A stretch of DNA of 64,000 nt, from assembly GCA_023313575.1 (NCBI GenBank), contig JAJTTP010000029.1, positions 248,001 to 312,000 on the forward strand. The letters run 5' to 3'. The position numbers and the translations under genes were made by a program. This document shows, one piece after another, positions 46,774 through 58,621 of this stretch. How positions within the stretch are numbered: the first letter of the stretch is position 1; the number at the start of each line of letters is the position of its first letter. Source of the DNA: Eutypella sp. D-1 (taxonomy: Eukaryota > Ascomycota > Sordariomycetes > Xylariales > Diatrypaceae). Under the pieces are notes generated by a model, which was given only the letters and a program-made list of their open reading frames with translations, did no database searches and had not been told where the DNA came from.

Positions 46774-49191
46774 TCACCGGTATCTCGAAAGCTGTTCCAT
46801 GATATTCTGGACGTGGGAGTTAGGGTCACCTGGACCTGGGCCTAGGCCTGGACCGGGAGTCGGCGGATGTGCGCCGGGGCCGCCGCGCTGGTAGTCCGGG
46901 CGGGAGCCGGGCCCGTAGCCTGGCATGAGGGCGTTGACATCCATATGGGGCGGCACCATACCGTGCGCGGGGGCGTGCTGCTGAGGCCCGTGGAGGTTCC
47001 CCAGGATCTGATGGAGGGTGCTGTTGTCCACAGGCCCGCCGGCGGCGCCGGAGTACGGCTGGTGGCTTGGTGGGTACTGCGGCGGGAGGTACGGGGCCTG
47101 CGCGGAGGGCGGGGGGTACGCCTGCGGTGTGGGTGGGTAGGCCGGATACGCGCCGCCGTACGCAGCGGCGCCATTATATGCGGCGTGGCCGCCACCGCCA
47201 CCCCCGCCGTATGGGGAGGGCGGGGGCACCATGGCGCTCTTGGCGCGCATGACGAGCTGGGAGGCGATGGAAGGGTCGAGATCCTGGTACTGGTCGAAGC
47301 GCACGCTGTTCCTACCGGCGGAGCGGTCAAAGACCTGGAGGGGGATCCTGGCGAGCTGCTGCGCGCGGTAGTCGAGCTCCGCCACTGCGTGCACGCCCTC
47401 GACGACCTGCCGCTGGATGACCGCATCCCGGGGGAAGCGGGGGTTGAGGAACATGACCTCGACCCGCAGGCCGGCGGTGACGAACGCCCTCTCGACCCAG
47501 GAGATGAATTCCCTAGACACCTCCTCTCGCAGGACGAACTGCACGTCGGGGACGCTGGCTCCGTAGCGTCGCGGGATGTCGAGCTCGGCCTCGGTCACAG
47601 GGGCCCGGTAAGGGTCGGGGCTTCTCTGTCTGTATCCGTCGAAGTCTCGCCCCCCGTGACGGGAGGGAGATCGGGACCGCCCGCGACGGCTGTCGCGGTG
47701 GCTATGATCACTGCCATACGAGTTACGATGACGCTGGCCATCACGTCTCGGCGAGGATTGATGACCGGGGCGATAGTCATCTCTCCTACCCCGGCTGCCA
47801 TCATATCGGTCGGCTTCTCTCCTCTCACGTTTATTTCTGCGGTGCTTATCTCCGTCCCCGTTCCTGTCTTTCTTCTGTGGGTGAGAGAACTCGAGATGCA
47901 CCCTGCGCCCCTTGATCTCGATTCCTTGCAGGTTGTCCATGGCAGCCTGACCATCGGCAGAAGTGTGATACTGCACGAACCCGTACGCTTGTTTCAGGGA
48001 GATCTGTGCCAGGGCACCATAAGGCGCAAAGATGTCGAAGACTTCCTTCTTAGAGACTCTTTCGCTGGACAGGTTTCCAATGAAGATCCTCGAACCCTCA
48101 GGAAAGCGGTCCCATCTAGCCTCTGATACGAATTTACGCTCATCTCGCAAAAACGACTCCCACTGTTGTGATGGCACATGAGCTAGTGGTTGACTGCTTG
48201 GTGCTGGTAGGTGGGCTGGTGCCCAATGTGACAAGGACGGCGTGTTTTTAGCGGACGGTAGAGCACCAGGGGCACCCACAGAGGATGTTATGTTCTCGGC
48301 TGACGCAACAGGGGCTTGCTGGTGTGATGGGCCTGGTTTCGGTGGCAGAGGGACGGAGCGCGCGCCAGGAGAAGCTGCAGTCTCTGGCGGAAGGGTAGTC
48401 TGGCCCGTGTCGTCAGCTGCACGAGCTGTGATGGTATCCACCAGAGCTTGTATATCAATATCATTGGCATTGTTAGCAGAGGAACCACCAGTGTCAGATT
48501 CTGTAGGTTCATGAATGGCTATTTTAATATTGCTTTCGCGAGCAGATGTTTCAGTCTCATCAGAGCTTGGATTCACACCTGGCTCTTGATGGCTACTGTC
48601 AACTCTGATTTGAGAATCTTGAGAATTTCGACTTGAAAGTGGCAACGTATGCGGGGCCAGACCAAGATTGTTCGAAGTTGCATGAGGCAAGGGACTAGGA
48701 CTCTTGGAAGAATTATGGGAAATAGCTGCATCTCCAGAGTGGTTGGGTTTGGTTGCGTTGATACTGTCTATAGATCCATTGGTCTGAGGCGTACTGCGCT
48801 GCACGCCAGTAGGCTCTTTCGCGGCAGAGTTGAGTTCCCATGTATCTTTGTCAAATTTAACTCTTTCTGCATCTCTTCGCGCCTCGTCGTCATTGCCACT
48901 GTTGTCGATGCCCGGATGACTCTGGTCCAATCGTCGGTCTATGATGCCTCCGTACCTGCTGTCAATCGGCACCTGGACATGGCTTGCAGGCATAGACTGC
49001 CCAGCGTAGTATGCAGACGTTGGACCGGGTTGGTCTCTGGCCTGAGATATTTGAGGTTGAGACATCGTGGATAGAGTGTCGGCTTGGTCCTGGAGCGCAG
49101 GCACTATGACAGGCGAAGAGGGATGGACTGGTGCCGGAGAAACGGGCGTCAAATCGGCAGAAGCCCAGAGGGTAGGGGATCTGTCCGTCAT
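46774..49191 (-). CDS. Nab3-type RNA-binding protein (RRM)
   Basis: Single-exon protein of 805 residues. Residues 1-330 are low-complexity and hydrophilic (Ser/Thr/Gln/Pro, acidic patches). The RRM spans about 362-440, with RNP2 IFIGNL and RNP1-like AYGFVQY, and ends with HLEFSHPQ. An Arg/Asp/Ser-rich stretch follows (about 445-530). After it comes a folded segment from SVPDVQFVLREEVS to RAKSAMVPPP (about 555-665) that resembles the anticodon-binding-like domain found after the RRM in Nab3/NCOA5-type proteins. The tail is Pro/Gln/Tyr-rich. Nab3 acts with Nrd1 and Sen1 in early termination of noncoding transcripts in yeast. Whether the full complex exists in this fungus is not shown here. Confidence 0.82.
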   Translation of the reverse strand: MTDRSPTLWASADLTPVSPAPVHPSSPVIVPALQDQADTLSTMSQPQISQARDQPGPTSAYYAGQSMPASHVQVPIDSRYGGIIDRRLDQSHPGIDNSGNDDEARRDAERVKFDKDTWELNSAAKEPTGVQRSTPQTNGSIDSINATKPNHSGDAAISHNSSKSPSPLPHATSNNLGLAPHTLPLSSRNSQDSQIRVDSSHQEPGVNPSSDETETSARESNIKIAIHEPTESDTGGSSANNANDIDIQALVDTITARAADDTGQTTLPPETAASPGARSVPLPPKPGPSHQQAPVASAENITSSVGAPGALPSAKNTPSLSHWAPAHLPAPSSQPLAHVPSQQWESFLRDERKFVSEARWDRFPEGSRIFIGNLSSERVSKKEVFDIFAPYGALAQISLKQAYGFVQYHTSADGQAAMDNLQGIEIKGRRVHLEFSHPQKKDRNGDGDKHRRNKRERREADRYDGSRGRRDDYRPGHQSSPRRDGQRHRNSYGSDHSHRDSRRGRSRSPSRHGGRDFDGYRQRSPDPYRAPVTEAELDIPRRYGASVPDVQFVLREEVSREFISWVERAFVTAGLRVEVMFLNPRFPRDAVIQRQVVEGVHAVAELDYRAQQLARIPLQVFDRSAGRNSVRFDQYQDLDPSIASQLVMRAKSAMVPPPSPYGGGGGGGHAAYNGAAAYGGAYPAYPPTPQAYPPPSAQAPYLPPQYPPSHQPYSGAAGGPVDNSTLHQILGNLHGPQQHAPAHGMVPPHMDVNALMPGYGPGSRPDYQRGGPGAHPPTPGPGLGPGPGDPNSHVQNIMEQLSRYR

Positions 49192-51906
49192 TGAAACAGG
49201 TAGCCCCTAAGTTCAATGAAAGAAGGAGCCCAAGGTATCAGTATTCTATCTGGCGAGAACTGGGGGAGTTGGCAGTGCCAAGCAGCTGGACGATGGATAC
49301 GAGGCTCTCTATGAGACCCAGAGACTCCGATCCTACGTAATGAGCCTTCTCATTAACGCTAGAGTCGCTGCAGTTGGATTCGGGACGCAAGAGTGTGTGA
49401 TACGGCTATGCGGTGTGTCGTTCCTCTGAGATGAGTACAAGATCGTATAGCGCTGAACAATTGAACTTCAGGTCGCAGTCGCAGTATCCAGGCCATGTGG
49501 TGAACGAGGCCAGCAGCGGTTACTAATACACCTGGAACAGCGATCGATTGCAGATGCCGAGGTTGAATATGTATAGGGCTCTTGAGTCAAGGGATGCCGC
49601 TCAGGTATGCTTCGAAGATCTTTCAAAGTTGACTGCAGACCACGGACCTGTATCGAGCGTCTCAGATCACAGTAGGACTATCGATATGGGGCCAGTTCAA
49701 GGTGGAGATATGATCATATATCTAGACCTTCTGTATAAATCCGATGGCTCAGTGTAATGTTCCTGCTCACCCCTGAAGTTTAAAATGGGGCCTACAAGGC
49801 CTGTGGCTTGGTAGCGAGGCTTCGAGGTGGAAACGAATATCCCGGGGAGCTCAACTCCTGCACAGAAGGAAGATTGATATAACAGGCTCGTAGTTGAGAT
49901 TGGTAGATCAAAAATAATTAATCAATACTCAGATAGGGAGGGTGATTGCTGGAACGGCGTGCCACTGTCGATACAGGAGGGTTGGCCGAGGCAGAGAAAT
50001 TGGCCTCAAAAAATGGGTTGCGGGAAGCGCCCAAGAACCAAGGATGCAGATTCAGTTCTAGTGCCAGAATATCATTAGTATACTCATAGCAAAACTTGGA
50101 GACAAGTCCTTTTATGAGTATGCGTATCATGTAGAGCGTCTCGTTGGAATAGAGAACTGGAAATGGTCAGGGAGGCAATATGCAACAGCTTCAGACGCTA
50201 CGAGATGGCAGGCCGGGTGAGTATCTCAACAGAAAAACTGCAAAAGGACGCTGGAAATGGTGTAGGTCTTGTGAAGGGAAAGTGAAAAGTTTCTTACGGC
50301 GCCTGTTGGTAAAGCCGAAGTCTTAGACTGGCCACCACCGAGCTTACCTAGTACTTTGGTGCCGGTTCGAGATGCTGGATATGCAGGTGTAGTAGTAGAG
50401 TAACTAGACGATCAATTGACGAAACAAAACGAAATCCAGTTCTTAAAAAAGTGAGGGAAAGTTTCTGGAATAGGGACGGTAATATCATTTAGCCATCTTG
50501 TGTCGTCTCTGTCAAACGAGCATGTGGAGGTTGACGCAGTAGCCCGCGTAGGAGATTGTATGCGCAGGCAAGAGGATGGGCAATCCTTCGGATTTGTCAA
50601 GCACCGTGATTTGCAGTCTTTTAGTCTAGTGGTGGTGACAGAGGACAATAAAGGGCAATGAGGAGCTCATATGTCGAGAGTAGGAATGAGCCTGGCAAAC
50701 ATATCATCAAGAACCAAAGTCGGAACCTATATGCTAGTGTCATGAATCGAGAGGACTTGGCGATTCCCGGTTGTTCCTTGGACGAAGGTGTCAGGAATGG
50801 TCTGGAATGCGGAAGGAGACTCCTAGAACGAAATGTCTTGGACGACAATTCCGCAGAGTACTGCTGCTGTGGCTGCAGGAAGCCAAAGCTTGTCCAAGTG
50901 CGAAGAGGACAAATAGGAGGACAGAGAAGGATGAAAGGATGGGAATTGGGTTGACGGCGCCGGTGTCAGCTGCACTTCGGGTTTGGCTGCAAAAGACGCG
51001 CGCCGGGTGGGCTGGGTTATGGCGGATGAACAGAGATCACGTTTATGGCAGATATAGTCAGGAGCCGAGTCTTCCACAAAGTTGATGTCGTATTCTAGGT
51101 AACTGAATAACACGATTCCCCTTCCTGTGTAGATGGAAATCTACAGCTCAGTCTGGGTACAGGGATGTTTCTATGGGGGTGATAGCGTGCTGTAATAGCA
51201 GGCAGAGCTTTTCCGAGAACTAGAGCTCTAGATGAGACGTTGCCAGATGAATTGAAGCAAGTAACGTACTCTAAATCTAGGCGCTTTCTATGAAGGAAAG
51301 TGGGAAAGAAGGGACCAAACGAAGAATTGAGAGGTTAAGGTGGTGAATGTTGTAGTAAAGGAAGAGGTGGAAGATAAGGCTGAGCAACGGTTTTCCTGCC
51401 GATGTCATTAATTGATTCCAACCATGGAAGGGTACCATTACCGGCGGTTAGCATGTATAAAGTACCTCTGCATCCCACCTTCCAGCCCCTCACTCTAACC
51501 CCGCCCAACCAATTACTAGCACAAGAACGTATTGTGAATTGTGGCTAATCACATCAGTGGCTGATGGTCTGCGATCCAGCCACAGAACCACATCTACCTT
51601 AAGTTGGATCTGCTTCAATTCAGAATTAGCATATCGAGGACCCCTTACAATGAATGTCTCATACCTTAGGTCTTGATTTTCACTATCAACACCGACGTGT
51701 TAAGAACGCGACTAGCATAAAAGGATATCTCCAAGATGATTTAAACATTGCTTCTGAAACCTGACCTATAAAAGCACGGGTGAGTCGTGACGGTCCGGAA
51801 TCTAAAGGCATGCTGCAAAACGACTGCGCAATGCCGCTGTTTTCCGGGCAAGCAACAAAGATCACCTACCAACACCGCTACATAGTGCATAGGGTGTCTT
51901 GAAAAC
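49192..51906. promoter_or_regulatory. 2.7-kb divergent spacer Nab3-like / release factor
   Basis: The spacer holds two divergent promoters and probably a long 5' leader for the RNA-binding protein. Small open frames (for example 49548-49757 and 50658-50954) have no recognisable features. No RNA gene was found by eye. Confidence 0.45.
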
Positions 51907-52614
51907 ATGATTATGCTTCGAGCTTTTCCTGGTTTTCAGTCGCCGCTTGGGATAGCCACCCCCCTGACGGGCGTGCTGGCTCGCATACGAGGTTTCAACA
52001 CCAAAGCCTACGATGCAGATTTTGACCCGGAGGAGCTTGCGGAGGCCAGGAAGTGGCGGGCCGCTTTTACTGAGGAGTCTTTACCTAAGGGCCAGACGAC
52101 TTACTCGCGGTCGAGCGGACCAGGAGGTCAGCATGTCAACAAGTCAGTGACAAACTCATCCATCGATTAAGTAGATTCAAGCATTGACTTGGTTTCCAGG
52201 ACCGAGAGCAAGGCGACCACCTTCTGGGCCGTAAGCGAGTTGTCACAGGGGCTCCCGAGCCTGCTGCGGCCCGGACTAAGGACCTCGAAGTACTACGCCA
52301 GGAGGAACGACTCGATCACGGTGCAGGCGCAGACGCAGCGCAGCCGGTCCGCGAACGAGGACGAGAACCGGCGGAAGCTGGTGGAGGAGATCTTGAAGAT
52401 TTACCAGGAGCGGGTTCCCGGAGTGACCAGCCAAGAGAAGGCAAAGAAATACGAGGCGTTGTGAGTAATGTCGCCTACTGATTCCTTAGGGATGGATGAT
52501 GATCGGATATATCTGACACGGAATAGAGAGAAGTCGGCCCGCGCAGAGAGGCTGAAGTCGAAGAAGTTCCAGAGCTCCAAAAAGGCATCTCGTAAGGGGA
52601 AGGGGTTCGATTGA
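51907..52614 (+). CDS. Mitochondrial class I release factor-like protein (ICT1/Pth4 type)
   Basis: Exons 51907-52142, 52200-52460 and 52527-52614 give 195 codons (194 aa). The short size and a GGQ motif (SSGPGGQHVNK, about residues 70-80) without codon-recognition domains place it in the ICT1/YaeJ group. These hydrolyse peptidyl-tRNA on stalled mitochondrial ribosomes. The N-terminus (RAFPGFQ to RIRGFNT) looks like a mitochondrial presequence. The C-terminus is strongly basic (RLKSKKFQSSKKASRKGKG), as in ribosome-bound members. Intron 1 splits the Lys codon right after the GGQHVN motif. A second Met three codons downstream (51913) is an alternative start. Confidence 0.88.
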
Positions 52615-54020
52615 GACTAAGGCTTACATGCTAAAAAGATGCTTGAAAACTGAGTCTGCAACAGCCAGTTGTAGAGGTATCCAGCCTTCAAGCATTTCAG
52701 TCACATAACTGACATTGACCTCAAAATGAGCTACGTAGTGCCTACATAAGTAAGGAACATGTCACAATGAGAAGCTAATTAACTAATGGGCATTATCTGG
52801 ATGTCTGGTTGCTCTGGGTAGATACCAATGCCTGGGCCTGACTGATTCCAATACAATATCAAAATGTGCATTGGTAGTATACGCATAACGATGCATATTG
52901 ATAACGTATTTATAACGTATATATGATTGAAGGAAATATTTGCTTATATCATGTATGTTTCAGACCCTTTCGACCCCAAGCATTTCCAAGCATTTGGCCG
53001 CTTATAGGTCGCTGAGTTGCGCGGTGGGACCGCTGCAACGCCGAAACCCCCACACACGATAACCGCCGCTCGGGCCGCGCCTTGAACAAAAGAAATGCGA
53101 GATGATTGGCCTATTTGCGATGTATTCCCCTCCTCTCTCCAAACAGTTCGGCCAGTGAAGAAAAGAAAACCTCGGAAAAGGAGCGGGGCAAATAGCAAGG
53201 TATCGATAACGTTAGAACTTGGCCAGCTCCAGGGCTTGGGCAGTTTTAGATCCACTACAGACAGTCCTAGCAAGTCTAGGATAAGTTTGTGGTTTGTGAG
53301 ACATCCTAAGACATTCCCATGGATCTCAGATAAGCCTAACTTGCTAATCAACCCAACCTGGATTGCCTGATTGTTCAAGTTGCCAAATTGCCTGATCCCA
53401 TCTTACAGACACCACTTGCAAGCCTATCAACCTATGAATCTGTAGCTTTAGTCCCACCCGGGCATCTCCAGGGCTTTCTCAAATCTCCCCTGCCAATCCA
53501 AGCCAATCCAAGCCAATCTGCCAACCTGCCTCCGTCTTTAGTTAGGTCTCAAATATCATGCGGCTGACAGCACCACCACCCCACGCATGAAAGAAAGCGA
53601 AAGTTGCTCAACCAATATCAAGACAGACAGAGATACATCCATAATCTGACTGTCTAGTCCATATTAGAACTTCATTCTTTTTTCCTTTTTTTCCTTCTTT
53701 TTTCTTTTCTCCCCCTTCCTTTTCACCCCATCACGACATAAATCGGTCTATCTTTTAGCAGCGAAACCCCGCACCGCAAGCACGCACGTAAACACGCACC
53801 GTACGACTACGACAGCAACACAAGGCTGATACCTAGGCAGTTTTGAAAATTGTTTGTCTCCGATATTTCAGCTTCTGGCATGAGACCTGGGTAGCCATCG
53901 ATGTCATCAATGTGTCTCTGTTGTTAGACAACTAAGCCGAACAATCAATACTCACTCAATAATAAAGTACGGCCTAGGCCTAGTACATACATATATATAG
54001 ATATATATCTATCTATCATC
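52615..54020 (+). promoter_or_regulatory. Upstream region of the CaM kinase gene with pyrimidine tract
   Basis: 1.4 kb of spacer. A long CT-rich tract at about 53670-53730 is typical of fungal promoters and transcription start regions. A short TATA/ATAT repeat lies just before the ATG (53990-54018). The minus-strand frame at 52944-53378 is not convincing as a gene. Confidence 0.5.
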
Positions 54021-55478
54021 ATGGCCGCCACCGCCAACGCGAATGCGAACGCCCCAAGCAACGGCTCTCCCGGCCGCCCAAGCCCCCAGATTCAGCCATG
54101 CCGATATAAAGTCGGTAAGACGTTAGGAGCAGGATCTTACTCGGTAGTAAAAGAATGCGTACATATCGACACCGAGCGTTATTATGCCGCCAAGGTCATA
54201 AATAAGAGGTTGATGGCCGGAAGGGAGCACATGGTTCGTCTGTTTTTCTTCTCCTTCTCCTCTCGGGTCATCATGGGCCCCCTCGCTTTCTAAGCTAAAC
54301 GATGCCCAAACTAACTATTCCGATATACAAAGGTCCGTAATGAGATCGCTGTCCTCAAGAAGGTCTCTATGGGACACCAAAATATCCTCACCCTCGTTGA
54401 CTACTTCGAGACTATGAACAACCTTTACTTAGTCACCGATCTCGCCCTTGGTGGTGAGCTCTTCGACCGCATCTGTCGTAAGGGTTCCTACTATGAGTCT
54501 GACGCTGCCGATCTCATCCGCTCCACCCTGTCTGCCGTCGCCTATCTACACGATCACGGCATTGTCCACCGCGACCTCAAGCCCGAGAACTTATTATTCC
54601 GCACCCCCGAGGACAACGCCGACCTACTGATCGCCGACTTCGGCTTATCCCGCATCATGGACGAGGAGCAGTTCCACGTGCTGACCACCACGTGCGGCAC
54701 CCCGGGTTACATGGCCCCCGAGATATTCAAGAAGACCGGCCACGGCAAGCCGGTCGACATCTGGGCCATGGGCGTCATTACCTACTTCTTGCTGTGCGGG
54801 TACACCCCCTTCGACCGCGACACCGACTTCGAGGAGATGCAAGCCATCCTGAACGCCGACTACAACTTCCTGCCCGCGGATTACTGGCGCGGCGTCAGCG
54901 ACCACGCCAAGGACTTCATCCGCCGCTGCCTGACCGTCGACCCGAATCGGCGCATGACTGCCCATGAGGCCCTGTCGCACGGCTTCGTCGCTCCCTGGAA
55001 TCTGGCCGGCGCCGCCGCCAGCGACGACCCCGTCGAGGCCGCGGCGCAGGCCCAGGCCGCCCGCGAGCAGCAGCAGCAGACGAACCTGCTGCCCACCGTC
55101 AAGAAGAACTTCAACGCCCGCAAGACCCTGCACGCGGCCATCGACACCGTGCGCGCCATCAACAAGCTGCGCGAGGCCCAGCACCAGGCCCAGCTCATGG
55201 ACGGCCAGCGGTCCCACGAGCCGGGACGCGGTGCCCCGCCCCACCACGGCGGGAACAACAAGGACAGCGGCGTCGGTCTCGACAAGAGCTCCAACTCCGA
55301 CTCCGGCTACGCCTCCGACAAAAACCGCGGCGACGGCGACGTCGTCATGGGAGGCACCAGCGGCGCAGCTGGCGGCAGCGGCGGCAGTGTGCCTCCCAGC
55401 CTACGACCCGGCGCTGCTGTTAACCGTGTTGTCGAGACCTCGAAAGGGCTCTGGCAGGCCAGCCAGCCGCGGCGATGA
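54021..55478 (+). CDS. Ca2+/calmodulin-dependent protein kinase
   Basis: Exons 54021-54233 and 54333-55478 give 453 codons (452 aa). The kinase domain runs from about residue 28 to 312. It has GAGSYSVVKE (Gly loop), the catalytic Lys in YYAAKVINK, HRDLKPENLL, DFGLSR, an activation loop with TTTCGTPGYMAPE, and DIWAMGVITYFLLCGYTPF. After it comes a basic amphipathic stretch, KKNFNARKTLHAAIDTVRA, fitting the autoinhibitory/calmodulin-binding segment of CaMKI-type enzymes. The tail is Gly/Ser-rich and probably disordered. In fungi such kinases respond to Ca2+ in growth, stress and conidiation. The activation-loop threonine is present, so control by an upstream CaMK kinase is possible. Confidence 0.93.
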
Positions 55479-56233
55479 ACGGGGGAGGGAGATATGCTCT
55501 CGAGGCATATGGTAGGGCACGTATTGGGCTCCAAACCACTGGCGCCGACCTGCACATCGCTTCCTTGAACGGAGGGGACGTGGACAAGAGACGCACGGCG
55601 CATCTCGTGCCGCCAACCTATGCTTGTCCGTCTCTTTTTTTTCCCGCCTGCCTTGCGGTGTGACTTGTCGCCGAGGCAGCTGATGTCGGGCCCGGCGCGA
55701 ACGCAAACTTGATCGGGGCCCTCTTCAGGACCTGGCTTTTTACATATACCTACGATACCAAGGTTACATACGCAGAGGCATATTTAGCATTATACATACG
55801 CCCTCCCTCCTCCCCTAAGGTGGGATCTACCTAGTTCATAAGAATACCCCGTGGGAATCACCTGGAGCGAGTGCGGGGAGGGAGGTGAGAGGAGGGGATT
55901 GGGGGCAATCTGGCATGGGCACGGGGAATTGGGGGCGGTGGGAAAGGTTTTATGGAACGAGACAGAAATGGCCAGCGGAAGATCTGATCTCATATACCAA
56001 AGCGACGATCCGATCTCTCTTTCTCTCTCTCATCAAGTTCTTGTTAGCTAGCTAGCACTTGGCAAGCACGCGCGCACGCACGCACACAGTTCGAGTTCTC
56101 ATACGGTCAACCAGTGGGGGGGTGCACGGGGGACCCCAAGGCACGAGGCGCGACGCGGACAAGATCATAACTAAGCGGGTTTGGGGTATTTTCTTCTCTG
56201 GTGACATTTCACGCACCTCGCGCTTCCCCCCAT

Positions 56234-56255
56234 TACGTGACGTCACGTCACGTCA
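56234..56255. promoter_or_regulatory. CRE-like TGACGTCA cluster
   Basis: A perfect 8-bp TGACGTCA palindrome (56238-56245) is immediately followed by two further CACGTCA repeats. TGACGTCA is the classical ATF/CREB bZIP site, bound in fungi by AtfA-type factors. It lies within the long spacer between the CaM kinase and AUR1, so its target, if any, is unclear. Confidence 0.45.
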
Positions 56256-58565
56256 ACAATCCGGACACGGACGGACGAGCGAACGAACGAGGAAAGGGAA
56301 AGGGTCTGTAGGAAAGAGGGAGAGAAGAGGTTTGTATGTAGGGAAAGAGTGTAGGGTGGCACGGGGAGGAACGAGCGCGCACAGAAGCGGAGATTTGTCT
56401 TTGGATTTATTTATCTACATGCATAGCAACGATACGATATGATACCTATTTATTCAGCCAGTCGCATATTTACATTATACATTTCATATATATTAGAGAT
56501 CGGGAAGGTGAAAGCAGCGGCGGCGGCGGCAGCGGCACATGAAGCATCCATCCACCCATCCGGATACCCTCTCTTCGTTTCTGGAGACGGACAACTCGGG
56601 CATGGCTAACTACGTCCTCTACGTCATACGGGCTATATACTACTACGACGACAAACGACGATGAACGCGACGTTGCGAGGCACAGCCACACCGCGCAGCG
56701 CCATGGAACTACGGAACGAGAATACATAGTATGCCCTGCTACGTATGGCCTTGGCTCGCTTGGTTGGGGGCGAGCGGCTTAGTCCGTGCCCTGCGGCTAC
56801 TATGCTAACTATATCATGACTGTCCACCGTATTGCATGTGTATACAAGCACACACACACGCCCGAATACGCGTATTCATGTGACCCGGCTGGTTGCCGAG
56901 TGACTCAGTGGAGCCAGTGGGTTGTACGGAGAAGTGGCTGAGCGAAGCGAAGGATTGGAATGGATAACATTTGGATGGTATCAGCTCAATCAAGTCCGCT
57001 GCGAGTTCCGGGTTGGCGGTAAGGGCAACAGCAAAAACTAGGTTTAAAAATAACTACTATTGCTGCTCCGTACTACTCCTAAGATCGCAGTTCACAAGCT
57101 CAGGCCCAGGTTCCCGTCTTGTTGCTATGATGAATCCATTGTTGGCGGCGGCTCCATTCTCTTGGTATACCCGCCAACCTACCTACATACCTTTGGTGCC
57201 TATGTAGCATAACTACCTGGTATTTTATTTTTTTTCTCCTCACTGCTTATCTATAGTATACTCACCATTACTGCTCTCGGCCTGGACTAAAAGGTAAGAC
57301 CTAGAAGACACTTGATAGCAACCCCGAATAGTATGTATCCCCATATATATGATCGACATCTTTCCTTCCATCCACACCCCCCTCTCCACTTCGTTCCCTC
57401 ACCTAAGTGGTTGGAAGGAACTTGCTTAGTAGTAATGTATGTGCAGCTAGCTAGCAGCCCTCCTGATCTGACGCTGGGCTGGGTAGGAGGGGGGGGACGG
57501 GTAGAGCTGAGCTGAGCTTAGCTGAGACGAGACTAGACGAGACAAAGACGAGAACGAGGAAAAAGACTGATTGCGGTATTTCTTCGCGCGCGCGACCGTT
57601 GGGGCCCCCGTTCGGAACCGGGGAACGGTGACGGAGTACGGAGTTAGGAAGTCCGCGACGATAGACCTTAGCGGAGCAGTCTTTCCTCCCCACCTACCGA
57701 GGCTGCTGATAGATAGAAGGGAGAGGAATGCCGCCATTACTTGAAGTAACTAAATGAAAGGTGATTCATAATTTCATTAGTTCGTAACATGTGGCGTTTT
57801 GGAAAACCCACCCGCATCTGTCCGCAAGCAGGCTGGCAAGCAGGTAAGCAAGGTTCAGTTTGCAAGAAGTTGTGCGTTATGTAGCCATTCCCAATTCCCC
57901 AATCCCCATTTCCATGAATCATCGGAAGTGCGGCCTGTTATTAGTTTTCTTGGTCGATCGCCCATCATAATTACTATGAATTATTTTCATTATTCCAAGT
58001 TAGCTTGCTTGAAACTTTTAGTGGTTACTACACTTTAGATAACCGCTAGTTACATAACTACGATGGGCCGGGCAGCTAGTCGTGCTGTCGGGACCCGTCT
58101 CTAGACCGATCTGGCTTGTGGATATTTCCCATAGTCCACCGAAGATCTTTTTTTCTTTCCCTTTCTCAGTTGGGAAGGGGAAAAGTTTTGGCGGCGAGGT
58201 CCGGAGCCTTGTTGGTAACGGAGTAACGAAAGATAAAAACCGAAAGAGAAGGAAAATTCGAGTGACGGACTACCCGACTTAATCCGAACCGATCTAGGTA
58301 ATCTCTGCTAGTTGCTTGGTTTTCTATTTTATTAATTTTTTTGGCGAGATTTGTTGCTAGTTGATAAACAAGCGAGAAGAAAAAGTGACTCTCCTATCTA
58401 GATATTCCTCCCTCTTGTTCTTCGTGCAGCCTGCTCGGGTTCGGTGGTGCTGTACTCCCATATTGTATGTGCCCTACGATCTGCCTTGCCGTGCTGTGCT
58501 GTTCGATGCGAGCTGCACTGCCGATCTCTCCTCCTTATCATAAACTCAGGATGCCAGGGTGCCGT

Positions 58566-58621
58566 TATGTATACATAGCCTGCGTTACATAGTTTGGTAA
58601 ATATCTTGAACTATGTAACGC
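58566..58621. repeat. Palindrome and adjacent 13-bp inverted repeat
   Basis: TATGTATACATA (58566-58577) is a perfect 12-bp palindrome. Five bases on, GCGTTACATAGTT (58582-58594) pairs perfectly with AACTATGTAACGC (58609-58621) around a 14-nt loop. Both share the TATGTA/TACATA core. Function is unknown. Confidence 0.8.

Noticed and set aside
46842..48126. Long frames overlapping the Nab3-like gene
   Set aside because: They are antisense or shifted readings of a GC-rich coding region that itself has clear RRM motifs.
52944..53378. Minus-strand 144-aa open frame
   Set aside because: No recognisable domain, and it lies in the promoter side of the CaM kinase gene. Composition looks like chance.
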